From NCBI GenBank assembly GCA_018780035.1, contig JADMKE010000024.1, positions 310,001 to 374,000 of the forward strand: a stretch of DNA of 64,000 bases, in the 5' to 3' direction. The translations under genes were made by a program, and so were the position numbers. How positions within the stretch are numbered: the first letter of the stretch is position 1; each line of letters begins with the position of its first letter. Positions 15,858-25,086 of the stretch are shown piece after piece. The notes below the pieces were generated by a model. That model saw only the letters and a list, made by a program, of their open reading frames with translations, did no database searches and had not been told where the DNA came from. Source of the stretch: Candidatus Sericytochromatia bacterium (GTDB lineage: Bacteria; Cyanobacteriota; Sericytochromatia; UBA7694).

Positions 15858-18026
15858 ATGACTTCTCCTTTTACAGCAGAAGAAATCCGGACTGAAATCC
15901 AGGATATACTGGTCGGATTGTTGCAACAGCACACCGGAAAAGAACTTCACAGCAGTTCTCCTGAGTGGCAGGGCCTCAGCCAAGAAATTAAAACAGTTCA
16001 ACGGGTACTTGGCAGTCAAGAAGTGGCCCAGGTGCGCATCGACAATCTTGCGGGTCAAACCTTTAAAACCCAATTACAGCGCAGCAGTATTGAAGCTTGG
16101 ATGCGCCTCAATGCCCCGCCACCAGACTATGTTCGCCCGCCACAACGTTGTCCGGGCTGCAATAACCTGATGCTGGATAAATGGACCTGCGGTTCTTGTG
16201 GCGTTGAATTGGTGAGCCCTGAGATCAGTGAGCAATCTAAACGGGCTTCTCTCGATCCCCGTGGCGCGTTGCCAGTGGGCTATTTGCTTTTGGCGGATCC
16301 CAAGCGTCGGCGTGTGCTCTTTGTCCATGTGCCAGCCAATCACGAGATCGTCTGGCAAATCAATTTTGAAGAGGCTCTTTGCCAGGAGCCCGTCTCGGCT
16401 CAGTTTTTACCTGATCATCAGATCTTAATCACCGATCGCAAAGGCCACCGGGTCTTTGTTTGCAACCGCTTTGGTCGCAAGAGTTGGACCTATGACAATG
16501 CGGCCACAGATCACCATGCCCTGAGCCAGCCCTGCAAAGCACTGTTTTGTCGCGGCCCAGAAGGGCAACCCAGCTATCTGATTGTCGATCAAGGCAATCA
16601 CCGCGTTTTGCAAGTAAATGCCCAGCAAGAAATCGAGTGGAGCTATGGCCTGCGTGGCCAAGCGGGTAAAAATGAGGGCTATCTTGACAGCCCTTCGGAT
16701 ATTCAGCGGACGGCCCAGGGCACCTATTTGATTACCGACACAGGCAATCACCGCATCATTGAGATCAATCCGATTACACAAAAAATTGTCTGGGAAGCCA
16801 ATCCCCGTGAAAAATTAAAATTCCCTGTGTCAGCCCAGCGGCGTCCCAATGGTCGAACGCTCATTCTCGACGGCGGCAATCACCGCATCATCGAAATTGA
16901 TACTTCTTCCAGTCTCTTGGAAGAATGTGTTTATTTTAAAGCCGAAATGGATCCCCGTTTTCGGATTGATCGCCCCCTGGGGCTGATTCGCCGTGAAAAC
17001 CAAAATGTCGTGATTCAAAACGAAGATCGGGTCTTCGAAGTCATGTTATTGCACAAACAATTACAGTGGTTTTCGCTTTTGACCGACCTGCGGCTTAAAC
17101 ATTTTTCGCGCATCAGTGAAATTCCTTCGGAATCAGTCTCGGTCAAGTCTTCAGCCCCAACCCTGATCCGCTCTTCTTTTAATTTACCCGACACCCTTAA
17201 ACGGGTCTCTGTTTTTCAAGACGCGCCTGCTGATTTTTTTGACAAGATCAAGCTTTGTCTGCGTTTTGAAGAGCATCCGGCGGGCAAAATTCTGGTGCGT
17301 GAAGGACAACGGGGCGACACCATGTACATTATCCGCAGGGGTACCGTTGAGGTTTTAAAAGACTTTCAAGTTGTGGCCAGCTTACACGAGGGTGAAATCT
17401 TTGGTGAGATGGCCCTGGTGCTCAGTGAACCCCGCAGCGCGACCGTGCGGACTCAGTCGACAGCCCAATTGTACAAATTGAATAAATTGGCCTTCGAGTC
17501 AGTGGTTCAATCCTATCCAGAGGTGTATGAGCGCATCAAAAAAATTGCCGAAGCCCGGCGTGCAGTTTCAGATATCAAAGCCAATCCAGAACACCAAGGT
17601 ACTGAACGCTTGCAGCAATTGGTGGAATCGCACAAATCCCGTCTCCAGGCCCTGCGCAACACCCGACTCAATCGGCCCAGCCAAATGAGCACAACCCCAA
17701 CCCAGGCCCGTTTGCTCTATTCAGCGATTGAGCAACATATCCTGCTCGAAGCAATCGAACAGGCTTATACGCCCCTGGAAGTCCATGTCAAAATTCACCC
17801 GCGCTGTCGCATGAAGTCGGTGCGAATTTCACTGTTGGTGATGCTTCTGGAAAAACACGGCACGGTTATCAAAATGAACCCCAGCGCCGACGATATCCTA
17901 CAGGAAAAACTGGATTTGGATGTTTCTCTGGCACTTGTGACGCGGAGTTCCCGCAGCGAAATTCTCGAAGATGCCTCCTCAATCGCTGAGATTGAAGAGG
18001 TCTCTGTCTTACCTATCAATTTGTGA
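15858..18026 (+). CDS. Zinc-ribbon / NHL-propeller / cNMP-binding / CheA-P2-like multidomain protein
   Basis: 722 residues, no signal peptide. Visible order: an alpha N-terminus; a zinc ribbon at about 94-115 with two CxxC pairs (RCPGCNNLM, TCGSCGVEL); a beta-propeller at about 135-400 with NHL-type repeats ending NHRVLQV, NHRIIEI, NHRIIEI; a cyclic-nucleotide-binding domain at about 449-570 with the phosphate-binding cassette GEIFGEMALVLSEPRSATV; a coiled linker. The C-terminal domain (about 640-722; CRMKSVRISLLVMLLEKHG, then KMNPSADDI) resembles the CheY-binding P2 domain of CheA. The set suggests a soluble scaffold that senses cAMP or cGMP and docks a response regulator; the P2 assignment is inference from pattern. 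The PP2C gene follows within 8 bp. Confidence 0.7.
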   Translation: MTSPFTAEEIRTEIQDILVGLLQQHTGKELHSSSPEWQGLSQEIKTVQRVLGSQEVAQVRIDNLAGQTFKTQLQRSSIEAWMRLNAPPPDYVRPPQRCPGCNNLMLDKWTCGSCGVELVSPEISEQSKRASLDPRGALPVGYLLLADPKRRRVLFVHVPANHEIVWQINFEEALCQEPVSAQFLPDHQILITDRKGHRVFVCNRFGRKSWTYDNAATDHHALSQPCKALFCRGPEGQPSYLIVDQGNHRVLQVNAQQEIEWSYGLRGQAGKNEGYLDSPSDIQRTAQGTYLITDTGNHRIIEINPITQKIVWEANPREKLKFPVSAQRRPNGRTLILDGGNHRIIEIDTSSSLLEECVYFKAEMDPRFRIDRPLGLIRRENQNVVIQNEDRVFEVMLLHKQLQWFSLLTDLRLKHFSRISEIPSESVSVKSSAPTLIRSSFNLPDTLKRVSVFQDAPADFFDKIKLCLRFEEHPAGKILVREGQRGDTMYIIRRGTVEVLKDFQVVASLHEGEIFGEMALVLSEPRSATVRTQSTAQLYKLNKLAFESVVQSYPEVYERIKKIAEARRAVSDIKANPEHQGTERLQQLVESHKSRLQALRNTRLNRPSQMSTTPTQARLLYSAIEQHILLEAIEQAYTPLEVHVKIHPRCRMKSVRISLLVMLLEKHGTVIKMNPSADDILQEKLDLDVSLALVTRSSRSEILEDASSIAEIEEVSVLPINL

Positions 18027-18033
18027 GGTACCC

Positions 18034-18813
18034 GTGATCAAGATCTTAATGGCTGGCGCCACAGATGTCGGCAAAAAACGGACCAATAACGAAGACACCT
18101 TCTTAATTCTCACCCCCGAACAGGTGCCCGATTTGCCCTTGGATGCCCTGATGTTGGCCGCTGACGGAATGGGGGGGCATCAACGCGGTGAAGTGGCCAG
18201 TGGTATGGTCAGAGATATTTTTTCTGAATTATTTTCGGGTCAATTGGCAGAATTCCTATCTGCGTATGGGATCGACTCATCAGAGAAGCTCTTGAACATC
18301 TTAATTCCCGAAATCCACGCCAATTTGGCAAGTTTATCCGAAGAACAGGCCGAAGCTGAAAATCAAAGAGAAAAAATGGGAACCACTTTGACAGTGGTCT
18401 TGGTGCATGGCATGAACATAACGGTTGGCCATGTTGGGGATAGCCGGGCCTATTTGGTGCGCGAAGACATGATTGCCCAATTGACCGAAGACCATACCAT
18501 GGCCCATTTATTGGTAAAATCTGGCAAAATGACTGAAGCTGAAGCGGCTGCCAGCAAATACCGCAACGCTTTAAGTCAGGCCTTGGGCGCCAGTAAAAAA
18601 GTCAAACCCGAAGTGGCCACTTATCCATTGGAGCCTGGAGACAAACTGATGCTCTGCACCGATGGCCTGACCCGCCACGTCCAAGACGAAGAATTTGTAG
18701 AAATTTTACAAAACAATGCCCCCGAAGCAGCCTGCCAAGTCCTGATAGATCTGGCAAATAGTCGGGGTGGTAAAGACAATATAACCGCAGTGGTGGCCCA
18801 TTTTCCCGCCTAA
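18034..18813 (+). CDS. PP2C-family serine/threonine phosphatase
   Basis: 259 residues from the GTG at 18034, chosen because GAGG (18025-18028) lies just upstream and the fold begins MAGATDVGKKRTNNED; a longer frame would overlap the preceding gene. All metal-binding signatures of bacterial PP2C are present: NNEDTFL, LAADGMGGHQRGE, VGDSRAYL, LCTDGLTRHV, and GGKDNITAVV. It dephosphorylates Ser/Thr-phosphoproteins in the cytoplasm and probably opposes a Hanks-type kinase such as the one at 29384-31618. Tight coupling to the cNMP/NHL gene suggests that protein as partner or substrate. Confidence 0.9.
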   Translation: MIKILMAGATDVGKKRTNNEDTFLILTPEQVPDLPLDALMLAADGMGGHQRGEVASGMVRDIFSELFSGQLAEFLSAYGIDSSEKLLNILIPEIHANLASLSEEQAEAENQREKMGTTLTVVLVHGMNITVGHVGDSRAYLVREDMIAQLTEDHTMAHLLVKSGKMTEAEAAASKYRNALSQALGASKKVKPEVATYPLEPGDKLMLCTDGLTRHVQDEEFVEILQNNAPEAACQVLIDLANSRGGKDNITAVVAHFPA

Positions 18814-18861
18814 AAGCGTTGTGGCCTCAGTCGGCCTAAAGATACTTAGGAGGTTCCTCAG

Positions 18862-19713
18862 ATGAATGTCAATTTTCAGGATCAGCGTATTTTGGTGACC
18901 GGAGCCTCAGCAGGCATTGGTCGGGAATTGGCCTTACAACTGGCCGAGAAAGGACCCAAATGCCTGATTCTGACCGCCCGACGCGAACAGATGCTGGTAG
19001 AGTTACAGGCTGAAATTGCCCAAAAACAACCGGGGCTCAAAGTGCTGATTCATGCCTGCGACCTGGCAGAGCAAAGCGAGATCGATGGTCTCTTGTACTT
19101 TATCAGCCGCGAGGCAGGGGCTGTCGATATTTTAATCAATAACGCGGGGATGGGTGATTATGGCCTGTTTGAGAACAGCAGTTGGAAAAAAACCGAACAG
19201 ATCTTGCGTTTAAATATCGAAGCCCTGACCTATTTAACCCACAAACTCGTGGGCCCGATGATAGCCCTTAAACGCGGTGCAATTCTCAATGTCAGTTCGG
19301 GTCTGGGATTCTTTTTTATGCCCGGCATGAGTGTTTATGCAGCGACAAAACACTATGTAACGGCCTTTACAGAGGCTTTGCGCATCGAACTCAAAGGCAC
19401 TGGGGTCGTGATCTCACAACTCTGCCCAGGCCCAGTTGTAAGTGAGTTTGCGCAAGTTGCAGGTAATTCAGATCTCTTGGCCAAAGCCCCTTCTGGTGCT
19501 GTAATCGGTGCAGAGCAATGTGCCCGCGAAGCTTTAATGGGATTTGCCAAAGGTCAGGCGGTCATTGTTCCAGGTGATTTGATTCGGATAGCCACTGTTT
19601 TGGGCCAACTCGTACCTCGCCCCTTGTTGAGATGGGTCTTGGCCAGCACCCGTGGCCGCATGGTCCGGCGCGGCCAAACACCAGAGCAAGCACCAGAGGT
19701 AGCCAAGGCATGA
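18862..19713 (+). CDS. Short-chain dehydrogenase/reductase
   Basis: 283 residues, classical SDR. The Rossmann motif TGASAGIGRELAL is at the N-terminus, then NNAGMGDYG, the catalytic Ser (S145/S146 in NVSSGLGF), and Y159-x-x-x-K163 (SVYAATKHY). The Arg in LTARREQ after beta-2 suggests NADP(H) preference. A hydrophobic C-terminal tail is like that of acyl/steroid-type SDRs (DltE/YqjQ style). Substrate unknown. TAGGAGG precedes the ATG. The stop overlaps the next start (ATGA). Confidence 0.85.
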   Translation: MNVNFQDQRILVTGASAGIGRELALQLAEKGPKCLILTARREQMLVELQAEIAQKQPGLKVLIHACDLAEQSEIDGLLYFISREAGAVDILINNAGMGDYGLFENSSWKKTEQILRLNIEALTYLTHKLVGPMIALKRGAILNVSSGLGFFFMPGMSVYAATKHYVTAFTEALRIELKGTGVVISQLCPGPVVSEFAQVAGNSDLLAKAPSGAVIGAEQCAREALMGFAKGQAVIVPGDLIRIATVLGQLVPRPLLRWVLASTRGRMVRRGQTPEQAPEVAKA

Positions 19714-22148
19714 GCACAGCCGTGAACAGCGAACGTCACCGCATTCCCCTCAATGAGCAACTGGTTTTGCTCTACCACCGCACCCCAACTGCTGCGGGAC
19801 TCGAAGCCACTTATGCTTTTCCAGTTGGCTATGCCCGTGGGCCAGAGGGCCTTTGGCATGCATTTTTCCGACTCTTACAAAGACAATTGCCTGCGGGTTG
19901 GACTTCCAGCTTTGAAAGCACCCCAGATTGGACCTTTTTTTCGCTACAAGCAATGGCAGAAAACCGCGAACGCTTTTATGAAATTTTAAAGAGTTTTAAT
20001 CAGCAAGAACCCAATTTGGTGGCTTGGCCAGATTTACAACAGGCCTTGGTTCAAGAAGCCCAATTTGAACAAGCCAAACCCGAAAAAAAATTTGAAAGTG
20101 CCTTTTTTAAACTGGCTTTTCCCGACACAGCATATTCTCGCTCACCGTTGGCCAGTGCAGAGACCTTTGCCCATTTAAGCGCAGCAGAATTATTACAGGC
20201 CAGCCAAACCCTCTTTGGCCAAGGAACTATCTACCTTAAACTCAGCGACGCTCAACCTCTGCCCAAAGCATTGCAAATGTTGGAGACCTTGCTGGAACCA
20301 GCCGAACGTTTACAGCCAAACCCATTGGCAATTCCCCTGAATAACACCGAATCCATAATGGAAACTTTGGAACACAATGTGCCTGGAGGCTGGGTTTTGC
20401 AAGGATTTCGGGTGCCCGGTCTGCTGAGTGAGGGTTGGATGCACGGGTTGGTTTTGCAACACTGGCTTGAACAGGTCTTGTTGCTCGAAGGGCTGCCCGA
20501 AGGGATCGATTCTTTGGAGTGCCGCTGGACCCCTTGGATGCAAGGTGGCCTGCTCTATGCGGTCTATCATGTCGCCCAGGCCGCTGATCTGGAAAAAGCC
20601 AAATTTCACTTTATCGAATGGCTCTTACAGGCCCGAGAAGGGTATCTCACCCCCCGGCGCCTGCGCAAAGCAATCCACAGTTGTCACAGTGACTGGTTAC
20701 AAGCCCTGCAAAACGAGCGTGGCCTCTCCCCCGTGCTGCGGATCGAAGAATGTTTACACGGCAGCAACCACTTTAAAAACCGCTTACAAAGCGTGAGCCA
20801 AGACTCACTCAAATCTTTTTGGCGGCAATACTTACAGGCCGACAATTTGGTTACACTCGAAATACTACACACAGCCGCTCGCAAACAGCGTTATCGCAGT
20901 TTTCGCGAACATTTTCCGGCCCTGGGCTACCGACCGACACTGACTCCCACCCCGAGTCGCCCTGCCAAAAGTTTAAGTACGGCCCAAAAGGTCGATCTCG
21001 GCCAAGACAATTATGCTCTTTTGCTGCCGCTGAATCAAAGCAACGCAATGTGTTTGGGGGCCTGGTTTGATCAAGGCAGTCGCCATGAACGCATGCCAGG
21101 CGCAACTGCATTGCTTTTCTCGCTTTTGGCCCAGCGTTTTGACCGCCTATTACAACAACAGGATTCAAGTGGGGCTTATCTCTCAACCCATACCCTGCAT
21201 TGGCATGTGGATCGGGATTTTTCGGGTTTTTATTGGCGGGCTCCCGCCCATGAATACCGCCAAGCGTTGCTTCTTTTTCGCCAATTGCTTGATCCCGCTG
21301 CGCCTGAACGGGCCGTTTTTGATCGCTGTAAACACCAATTATTGGCTCAAGCGATGTCACAACAGCTCGATTTACAACAAGAAGCTGAAGCCCGGTTCTT
21401 TCAATCGGGTTTTGGCAACCACGCCTATGCCCGCCCGCCTGCTGGAGACTACTTCAGCTTACAGGCCCTGGCCCCAGAAGACATTCAACAGGCTTGGCAA
21501 GATCTCTTTGGCTCAACAGGGTTCCATCCTCTGCTCACGGGGTCTTTGCCCCAAGAGTTGGCTGAAGGTCTTTTACCCGAACTCTTCAGCCGCCAAATCA
21601 GCTTAGAGCACACAGCGACTCAGCCAGAAAAACCGCTGCTGCTGCGCAGAGGTGAGATTCAAATGGCCTGTGCCACCCCTTTGCCCTTGCGCCTGGAAGG
21701 CAGAATTTTTGCCGATCCCCTGCCCAGTTCGGAAAAAGCCAGCTTGGTTTTAATCGAGACCTGGCTAAAGCAGACCCTGGGGCAAATGCATCCAGGCTTG
21801 GGTCAATTTCAGATGGCCTGGTTTGAGAAGGCTTGGTTGTATCAACTCTTATTGCCAGATACCCCTGAGACCTATCTCTGGCGAACCCAACTCAGCGAAA
21901 CCCAGGTACCTGAGTTTGAAATTCAATTGCAAAATGCAGCCTTTGCTCTGCGTCATCTCAAAAGCGACTTGCTCCGACTCTGGCCTGCTTTGGCTCGCTG
22001 GGAGGCCCTTGGACTGGGGGCATCAAGCCTGCTCGATTTGGACAAAGAAATGCTGGTACTCAGGCCTGCCCAGGTGCAGGACAGTCTTAGGCAGTGGTTT
22101 GGTGAGCGCAATGAGTGGTTGCAAATTCGCCTCAAGGCCGAACGCTAA
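19710..22148 (+). CDS. M16 (pitrilysin/insulinase)-like protein lacking the zinc motif
   Basis: 812 residues from the ATG at 19710, which forms an ATGA overlap with the SDR stop. It reads as two tandem M16 half-molecules. The first runs about 1-410 (LYHRTPTAAGLEATYAFPVG, later FKLAFPDTAYSRSPLAS, typical of the peptide-clamping parts). The second runs about 430-812 (CLGAWFDQGSRHERMPGATALLFSLL, then FFQSGFGNHAYARPPAGD). In active M16 enzymes the segment after GSR-E-x(n)-G carries HxxEH. Here it reads ATALLFSLL, and no HxxEH is seen in either half, so it is probably not a zinc peptidase. It may be a non-catalytic partner, like the inactive subunits of some M16B pairs. No signal peptide. Confidence 0.65.
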   Translation: MSTAVNSERHRIPLNEQLVLLYHRTPTAAGLEATYAFPVGYARGPEGLWHAFFRLLQRQLPAGWTSSFESTPDWTFFSLQAMAENRERFYEILKSFNQQEPNLVAWPDLQQALVQEAQFEQAKPEKKFESAFFKLAFPDTAYSRSPLASAETFAHLSAAELLQASQTLFGQGTIYLKLSDAQPLPKALQMLETLLEPAERLQPNPLAIPLNNTESIMETLEHNVPGGWVLQGFRVPGLLSEGWMHGLVLQHWLEQVLLLEGLPEGIDSLECRWTPWMQGGLLYAVYHVAQAADLEKAKFHFIEWLLQAREGYLTPRRLRKAIHSCHSDWLQALQNERGLSPVLRIEECLHGSNHFKNRLQSVSQDSLKSFWRQYLQADNLVTLEILHTAARKQRYRSFREHFPALGYRPTLTPTPSRPAKSLSTAQKVDLGQDNYALLLPLNQSNAMCLGAWFDQGSRHERMPGATALLFSLLAQRFDRLLQQQDSSGAYLSTHTLHWHVDRDFSGFYWRAPAHEYRQALLLFRQLLDPAAPERAVFDRCKHQLLAQAMSQQLDLQQEAEARFFQSGFGNHAYARPPAGDYFSLQALAPEDIQQAWQDLFGSTGFHPLLTGSLPQELAEGLLPELFSRQISLEHTATQPEKPLLLRRGEIQMACATPLPLRLEGRIFADPLPSSEKASLVLIETWLKQTLGQMHPGLGQFQMAWFEKAWLYQLLLPDTPETYLWRTQLSETQVPEFEIQLQNAAFALRHLKSDLLRLWPALARWEALGLGASSLLDLDKEMLVLRPAQVQDSLRQWFGERNEWLQIRLKAER

Positions 22149-22167
22149 ACAGAAATAAGGAAGAGCC

Positions 22168-22662
22168 ATGGAGTTTTTAAAAATTTACCTGTCTGCAAGC
22201 ATTAGCAACAGCCCCAACAATGCCCATGTGGCAGGGCTCTTGCCCAAAGAGCAGTTTTTTATGCATTTGCCCCAATTGATCGTGCCCGACCAACTCAATC
22301 ACACCGAGTTTCCCCTGCATGTCTACCAGCAATGTATTGAAATGATGGAAGACTCCCAGATTGGCTTGGTCATGTTGGATGCCTTCGGCCGCGACTGTGC
22401 CTGGGAATGCGGCTGGTATGCGGCCAGGGCTGAAAAATGCCTAATTGCCTATGTACAATCGAGCAGTCTGTTTTTGCGTGATTGGATGGTCAAAGGGGGG
22501 CTAGATGCACTGATTACCACAAATCCCCGGCTCTACGCCACAGCCCAAAACAATCCCATTTTGGCCACGAAGCCACTCTACCTGATTGAAGACGAAACAG
22601 GTCTGCCCGAAGCCCTGCAAACGGCGTATTTGGGTTGGCAAAAGCGCTCAAAAAAGTCTTGA
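22168..22662 (+). CDS. Nucleoside 2-deoxyribosyltransferase-like protein
   Basis: 164 residues. KIYLSASISNSPNN at the N-terminus and QIGLVMLDAFGRDCAWECGWYAARAEKCLIAY fit the Rossmann-like N-deoxyribosyltransferase fold, where the active site has D-x-x-G-x-D...E-x-G. That superfamily includes true NDTs and nucleotide-sensing or hydrolysing relatives, so the substrate is open. It follows the M16-like gene by 19 bp with AAGGAAG before the ATG, as last gene of the operon that starts at 15858. Confidence 0.6.
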   Translation: MEFLKIYLSASISNSPNNAHVAGLLPKEQFFMHLPQLIVPDQLNHTEFPLHVYQQCIEMMEDSQIGLVMLDAFGRDCAWECGWYAARAEKCLIAYVQSSSLFLRDWMVKGGLDALITTNPRLYATAQNNPILATKPLYLIEDETGLPEALQTAYLGWQKRSKKS

Positions 22663-22781
22663 AATAGGTTAAAACAAACAACCTTTTTTGTTCGAAATCT
22701 TGCAAAAAGAGTTGTTGGATCTCTCAGTGGGGAAATTGATAGAATCAAAGCAATGATCAACCCCCCTACTTGGAGAAACAC

Positions 22782-23276
22782 ATGAACCTGACTGTTAATC
22801 AGTCACAGCCTTTCACCGCTGTGGCAAAATCAGACGTCTTGAAAAATCAAGCTGTCAAAACGCATCAACCGGCTCTGTCAGCCAGCACATTCAAAGCGGA
22901 TATTGTCGAGATCAAATCGGGCGTTTTACCCACCCTTTTGGGTGTGGGTGGGGGCGCTTTGGCTGGCGGTCTCTTATCTGGCGCCAGTACGTATGCAGCA
23001 GCATTTATGATGGGAACAGAGAATGCCGAATTGGCCATCATTTTTGGTGGCGCCCTCGGAGCCGTTGCAGGAGCAGCAACGGGGGGTGTTGTGGCGAATA
23101 TGACCAACGATAAACGCAAAGCGGCTTTGTATGGCGCATTGGTAGGAGGTGGCCTGGGACTTGGCTTGGGTCTGGCGGGGGGAGGCATCCCATCTGCGGT
23201 GACCTGGGGGGCATTGGGAGTGGGTGCAGGTCTCGGCGGAGCTTATGCCGGCGCCGCTGTCGCCAAGCCCCAATAG
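22782..23276 (+). CDS. Glycine-zipper membrane protein
   Basis: 164 residues from the ATG at 22782 (GGAG 6 nt upstream; a TTG four codons earlier is less likely). The first about 45 residues are polar and Ser/Thr/Lys-rich. The rest is a run of Gly/Ala-rich helices with GxxxG spacing (LLGVGGGALAGGLLSG, GGALGAVAGAATGGVV, GALVGGGLGLGLG). Such zippers pack tightly in membranes or amyloid-like pores. The protein at 53153-53644 shares the plan, with an MN-[LI]-TVN start and a charged ...[EL]-x-K before the zipper, so the two are probably paralogues. No Sec signal peptide is visible. Function unknown. Confidence 0.65.
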   Translation: MNLTVNQSQPFTAVAKSDVLKNQAVKTHQPALSASTFKADIVEIKSGVLPTLLGVGGGALAGGLLSGASTYAAAFMMGTENAELAIIFGGALGAVAGAATGGVVANMTNDKRKAALYGALVGGGLGLGLGLAGGGIPSAVTWGALGVGAGLGGAYAGAAVAKPQ

Positions 23277-23313
23277 TCAATAGAGCTGTATAAAGTTTGT
23301 TATTATTGGGGAT

Positions 23314-24216
23314 GTGAATCAGACTTTTATACCGAAATTTAAAGCGAAATGGATTCGCTGTTTTATGGCTGTGAGCACACATTTGGATCTTGCCAAAGCG
23401 GCTCACAGCCTTGGACTATCCCTGCGGTCTCTGATCCGCAATTTAAACGAAATTGAAACGGCATTGGGAGTCAGACTTTGGATTCCCCATGGCCGTGAGC
23501 AGCTGATATTGAGCACAGAAGGACTGGCCTTGCTGCAATTGCTCCAGCCTGTGGTCAAAGAATTACAAGAGTTTGCCGAAATCTCTCTGGCAAAGACGCA
23601 CGCCTCTTCAGAATTTAATTTGGCTTGGTGCGGTGCTTGGCCCATTACACTGCTACCCGTTTTGATTGATAAATTGGAAGCTGAATGGCAGGGAATATAC
23701 CCCATCATCCGTCGCCTAAATTGGGCATATGAAGTAGAACAAAGGGTCTTAGATGGGATTGCCGATTTGGGTTTGAGTTGTCGCCCCCCAATTCAGACAG
23801 AATTGGCATATTGGGCCGGCCCCGATATCCCTTATGCCATTGTTGGCAAACAAAAATTACCCAACGCCCCCCTTAACTGGAAAGAACTGAAATTTGTAAC
23901 AGGTTTACAAACAGAGTTTGGAAGTATTCATGGATGTTGGGATGATAAGCGCTTTCCCAGGCAGATTATCATGCGTACGGAAGCACTGAGTCCGGTATTG
24001 GATTTGCTGAGCACAGGAGACGCTGTGGCTTGGCTTCCGCTCTGTTTGGTCGCGGAGTTTATTCAAGCCCATCAATTAGCCATTGTGGCTCCGCCTCCGC
24101 AGGACCGATTTTTAACTCCGCATTTAATTTGGCGCAGAGATTCTGAGCACAGTGAAATTCAAGTACAGACCCGGGAAATTTTGCAAAAAAGTATCCAGCG
24201 AGATTTGCAACGATGA
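23314..24216 (+). CDS. LysR-type transcriptional regulator
   Basis: 300 residues from a GTG. The N-terminal winged HTH is at about 12-70 (DLAKAAHSLGLSLRSLIRNLNEIETALGVRLW). An effector domain follows in the standard two-lobe LysR layout (FNLAWCGAWPITLLPVLI...). An ATG 17 codons in would remove part of the HTH, so the GTG is preferred. No good Shine-Dalgarno sequence; TATTAT ends 7 nt upstream, so a leaderless message is possible. Its stop overlaps the next LysR gene (ATGA). Target and inducer unknown. Confidence 0.75.
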   Translation: MNQTFIPKFKAKWIRCFMAVSTHLDLAKAAHSLGLSLRSLIRNLNEIETALGVRLWIPHGREQLILSTEGLALLQLLQPVVKELQEFAEISLAKTHASSEFNLAWCGAWPITLLPVLIDKLEAEWQGIYPIIRRLNWAYEVEQRVLDGIADLGLSCRPPIQTELAYWAGPDIPYAIVGKQKLPNAPLNWKELKFVTGLQTEFGSIHGCWDDKRFPRQIIMRTEALSPVLDLLSTGDAVAWLPLCLVAEFIQAHQLAIVAPPPQDRFLTPHLIWRRDSEHSEIQVQTREILQKSIQRDLQR

Positions 24217-25076
24217 ACCCGAGTCTTGAATCACTCTACTATTTTTTTGTCTTGTCTGAATCCTGCCATTTTAGTGAAGCGGCTTGCCGACTTTATGTGA
24301 CCCAACAGGCCCTGAGCAAACGAATTCACCAACTTGAAAGCCAACTCGGGATTCAATTATTTGAAAGTCAAGGCCGACGACAGGTACTCAGCCCTGCTGG
24401 CAAAAAATTACAAATTAAAGCCCAAAAAATTTTTAAGCAACTCCAAAAGTTAGAAGATTATTTTGGTCAAGCAGATTTTCAAGCTGACTCCCACATCGTG
24501 CGTATGGCTGCACCTTTTTTCCCGCGTTTACCCGTCATGCCAGTGATCAAACAATTACTCAAAGCCAATCCCAATCTCAGTTTTAATGCTGATTCCAGCC
24601 TCTCTCCAAACGCCATGGAAGAGAAATTATTAAAAGCTGAACTCGATTGTGCCTTTTCTTTAGTGCCCCCACATTCCCCCAAATTGGCTTATGAACGCAT
24701 CTCTCAACGCAAATTTTTGGTTTTGAGCCACCCAGGTTTTGCAGGGCTAAAATGGAATGAAACCGCTTACATCCAATTCATACCAACGATTGAGGCTTTG
24801 CGGCCCCTGTTTTGGCCCCGCGAAATGCAATCTCAAAGGGTCTGCGCTGAAGCTGACTTGGAAAATGCACTCAGTTTGTGTGAGCGGGGACGAGGGGCCC
24901 TCTATTTACCTGAATCGTTTGTCAGACATCGCTTGATGTCGCAAAGTTTGAGACAATGCCCCCATCCGCCTTTCGAACATTATCTATCCACCTACCTGAT
25001 CTGGCGAAAGGATCTCGCCGCCTCAACTTTGCAAAGTCAATTTATTCAAGCCATTTTGGCGCGCCGAGACAGTTAA
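24213..25076 (+). CDS. LysR-type transcriptional regulator, second of a tandem pair
   Basis: 287 residues. A clear LysR HTH at residues 1-60 (SLYYFFVLSESCHFSEAACRLYVTQQALSKRIHQLE, then LGIQLFE) is followed by a substrate-binding effector lobe beginning IVRMAAPFFPRLPVMPVI. It is translationally coupled to the preceding LysR gene. Both proteins end in a similar tail (HLIWRRDSEHSEIQ; YLIWRKDLAASTLQ), which suggests they arose by duplication, although the HTHs have diverged and may bind different sites or form heteromers. Confidence 0.85.
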   Translation: MNPSLESLYYFFVLSESCHFSEAACRLYVTQQALSKRIHQLESQLGIQLFESQGRRQVLSPAGKKLQIKAQKIFKQLQKLEDYFGQADFQADSHIVRMAAPFFPRLPVMPVIKQLLKANPNLSFNADSSLSPNAMEEKLLKAELDCAFSLVPPHSPKLAYERISQRKFLVLSHPGFAGLKWNETAYIQFIPTIEALRPLFWPREMQSQRVCAEADLENALSLCERGRGALYLPESFVRHRLMSQSLRQCPHPPFEHYLSTYLIWRKDLAASTLQSQFIQAILARRDS

Positions 25077-25086
25077 AGAGGAAAAT

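Noticed and set aside
15705..16073. 122-codon minus-strand ORF
   Set aside because: Overlaps the start of the cNMP/NHL gene and carries no recognisable motif.
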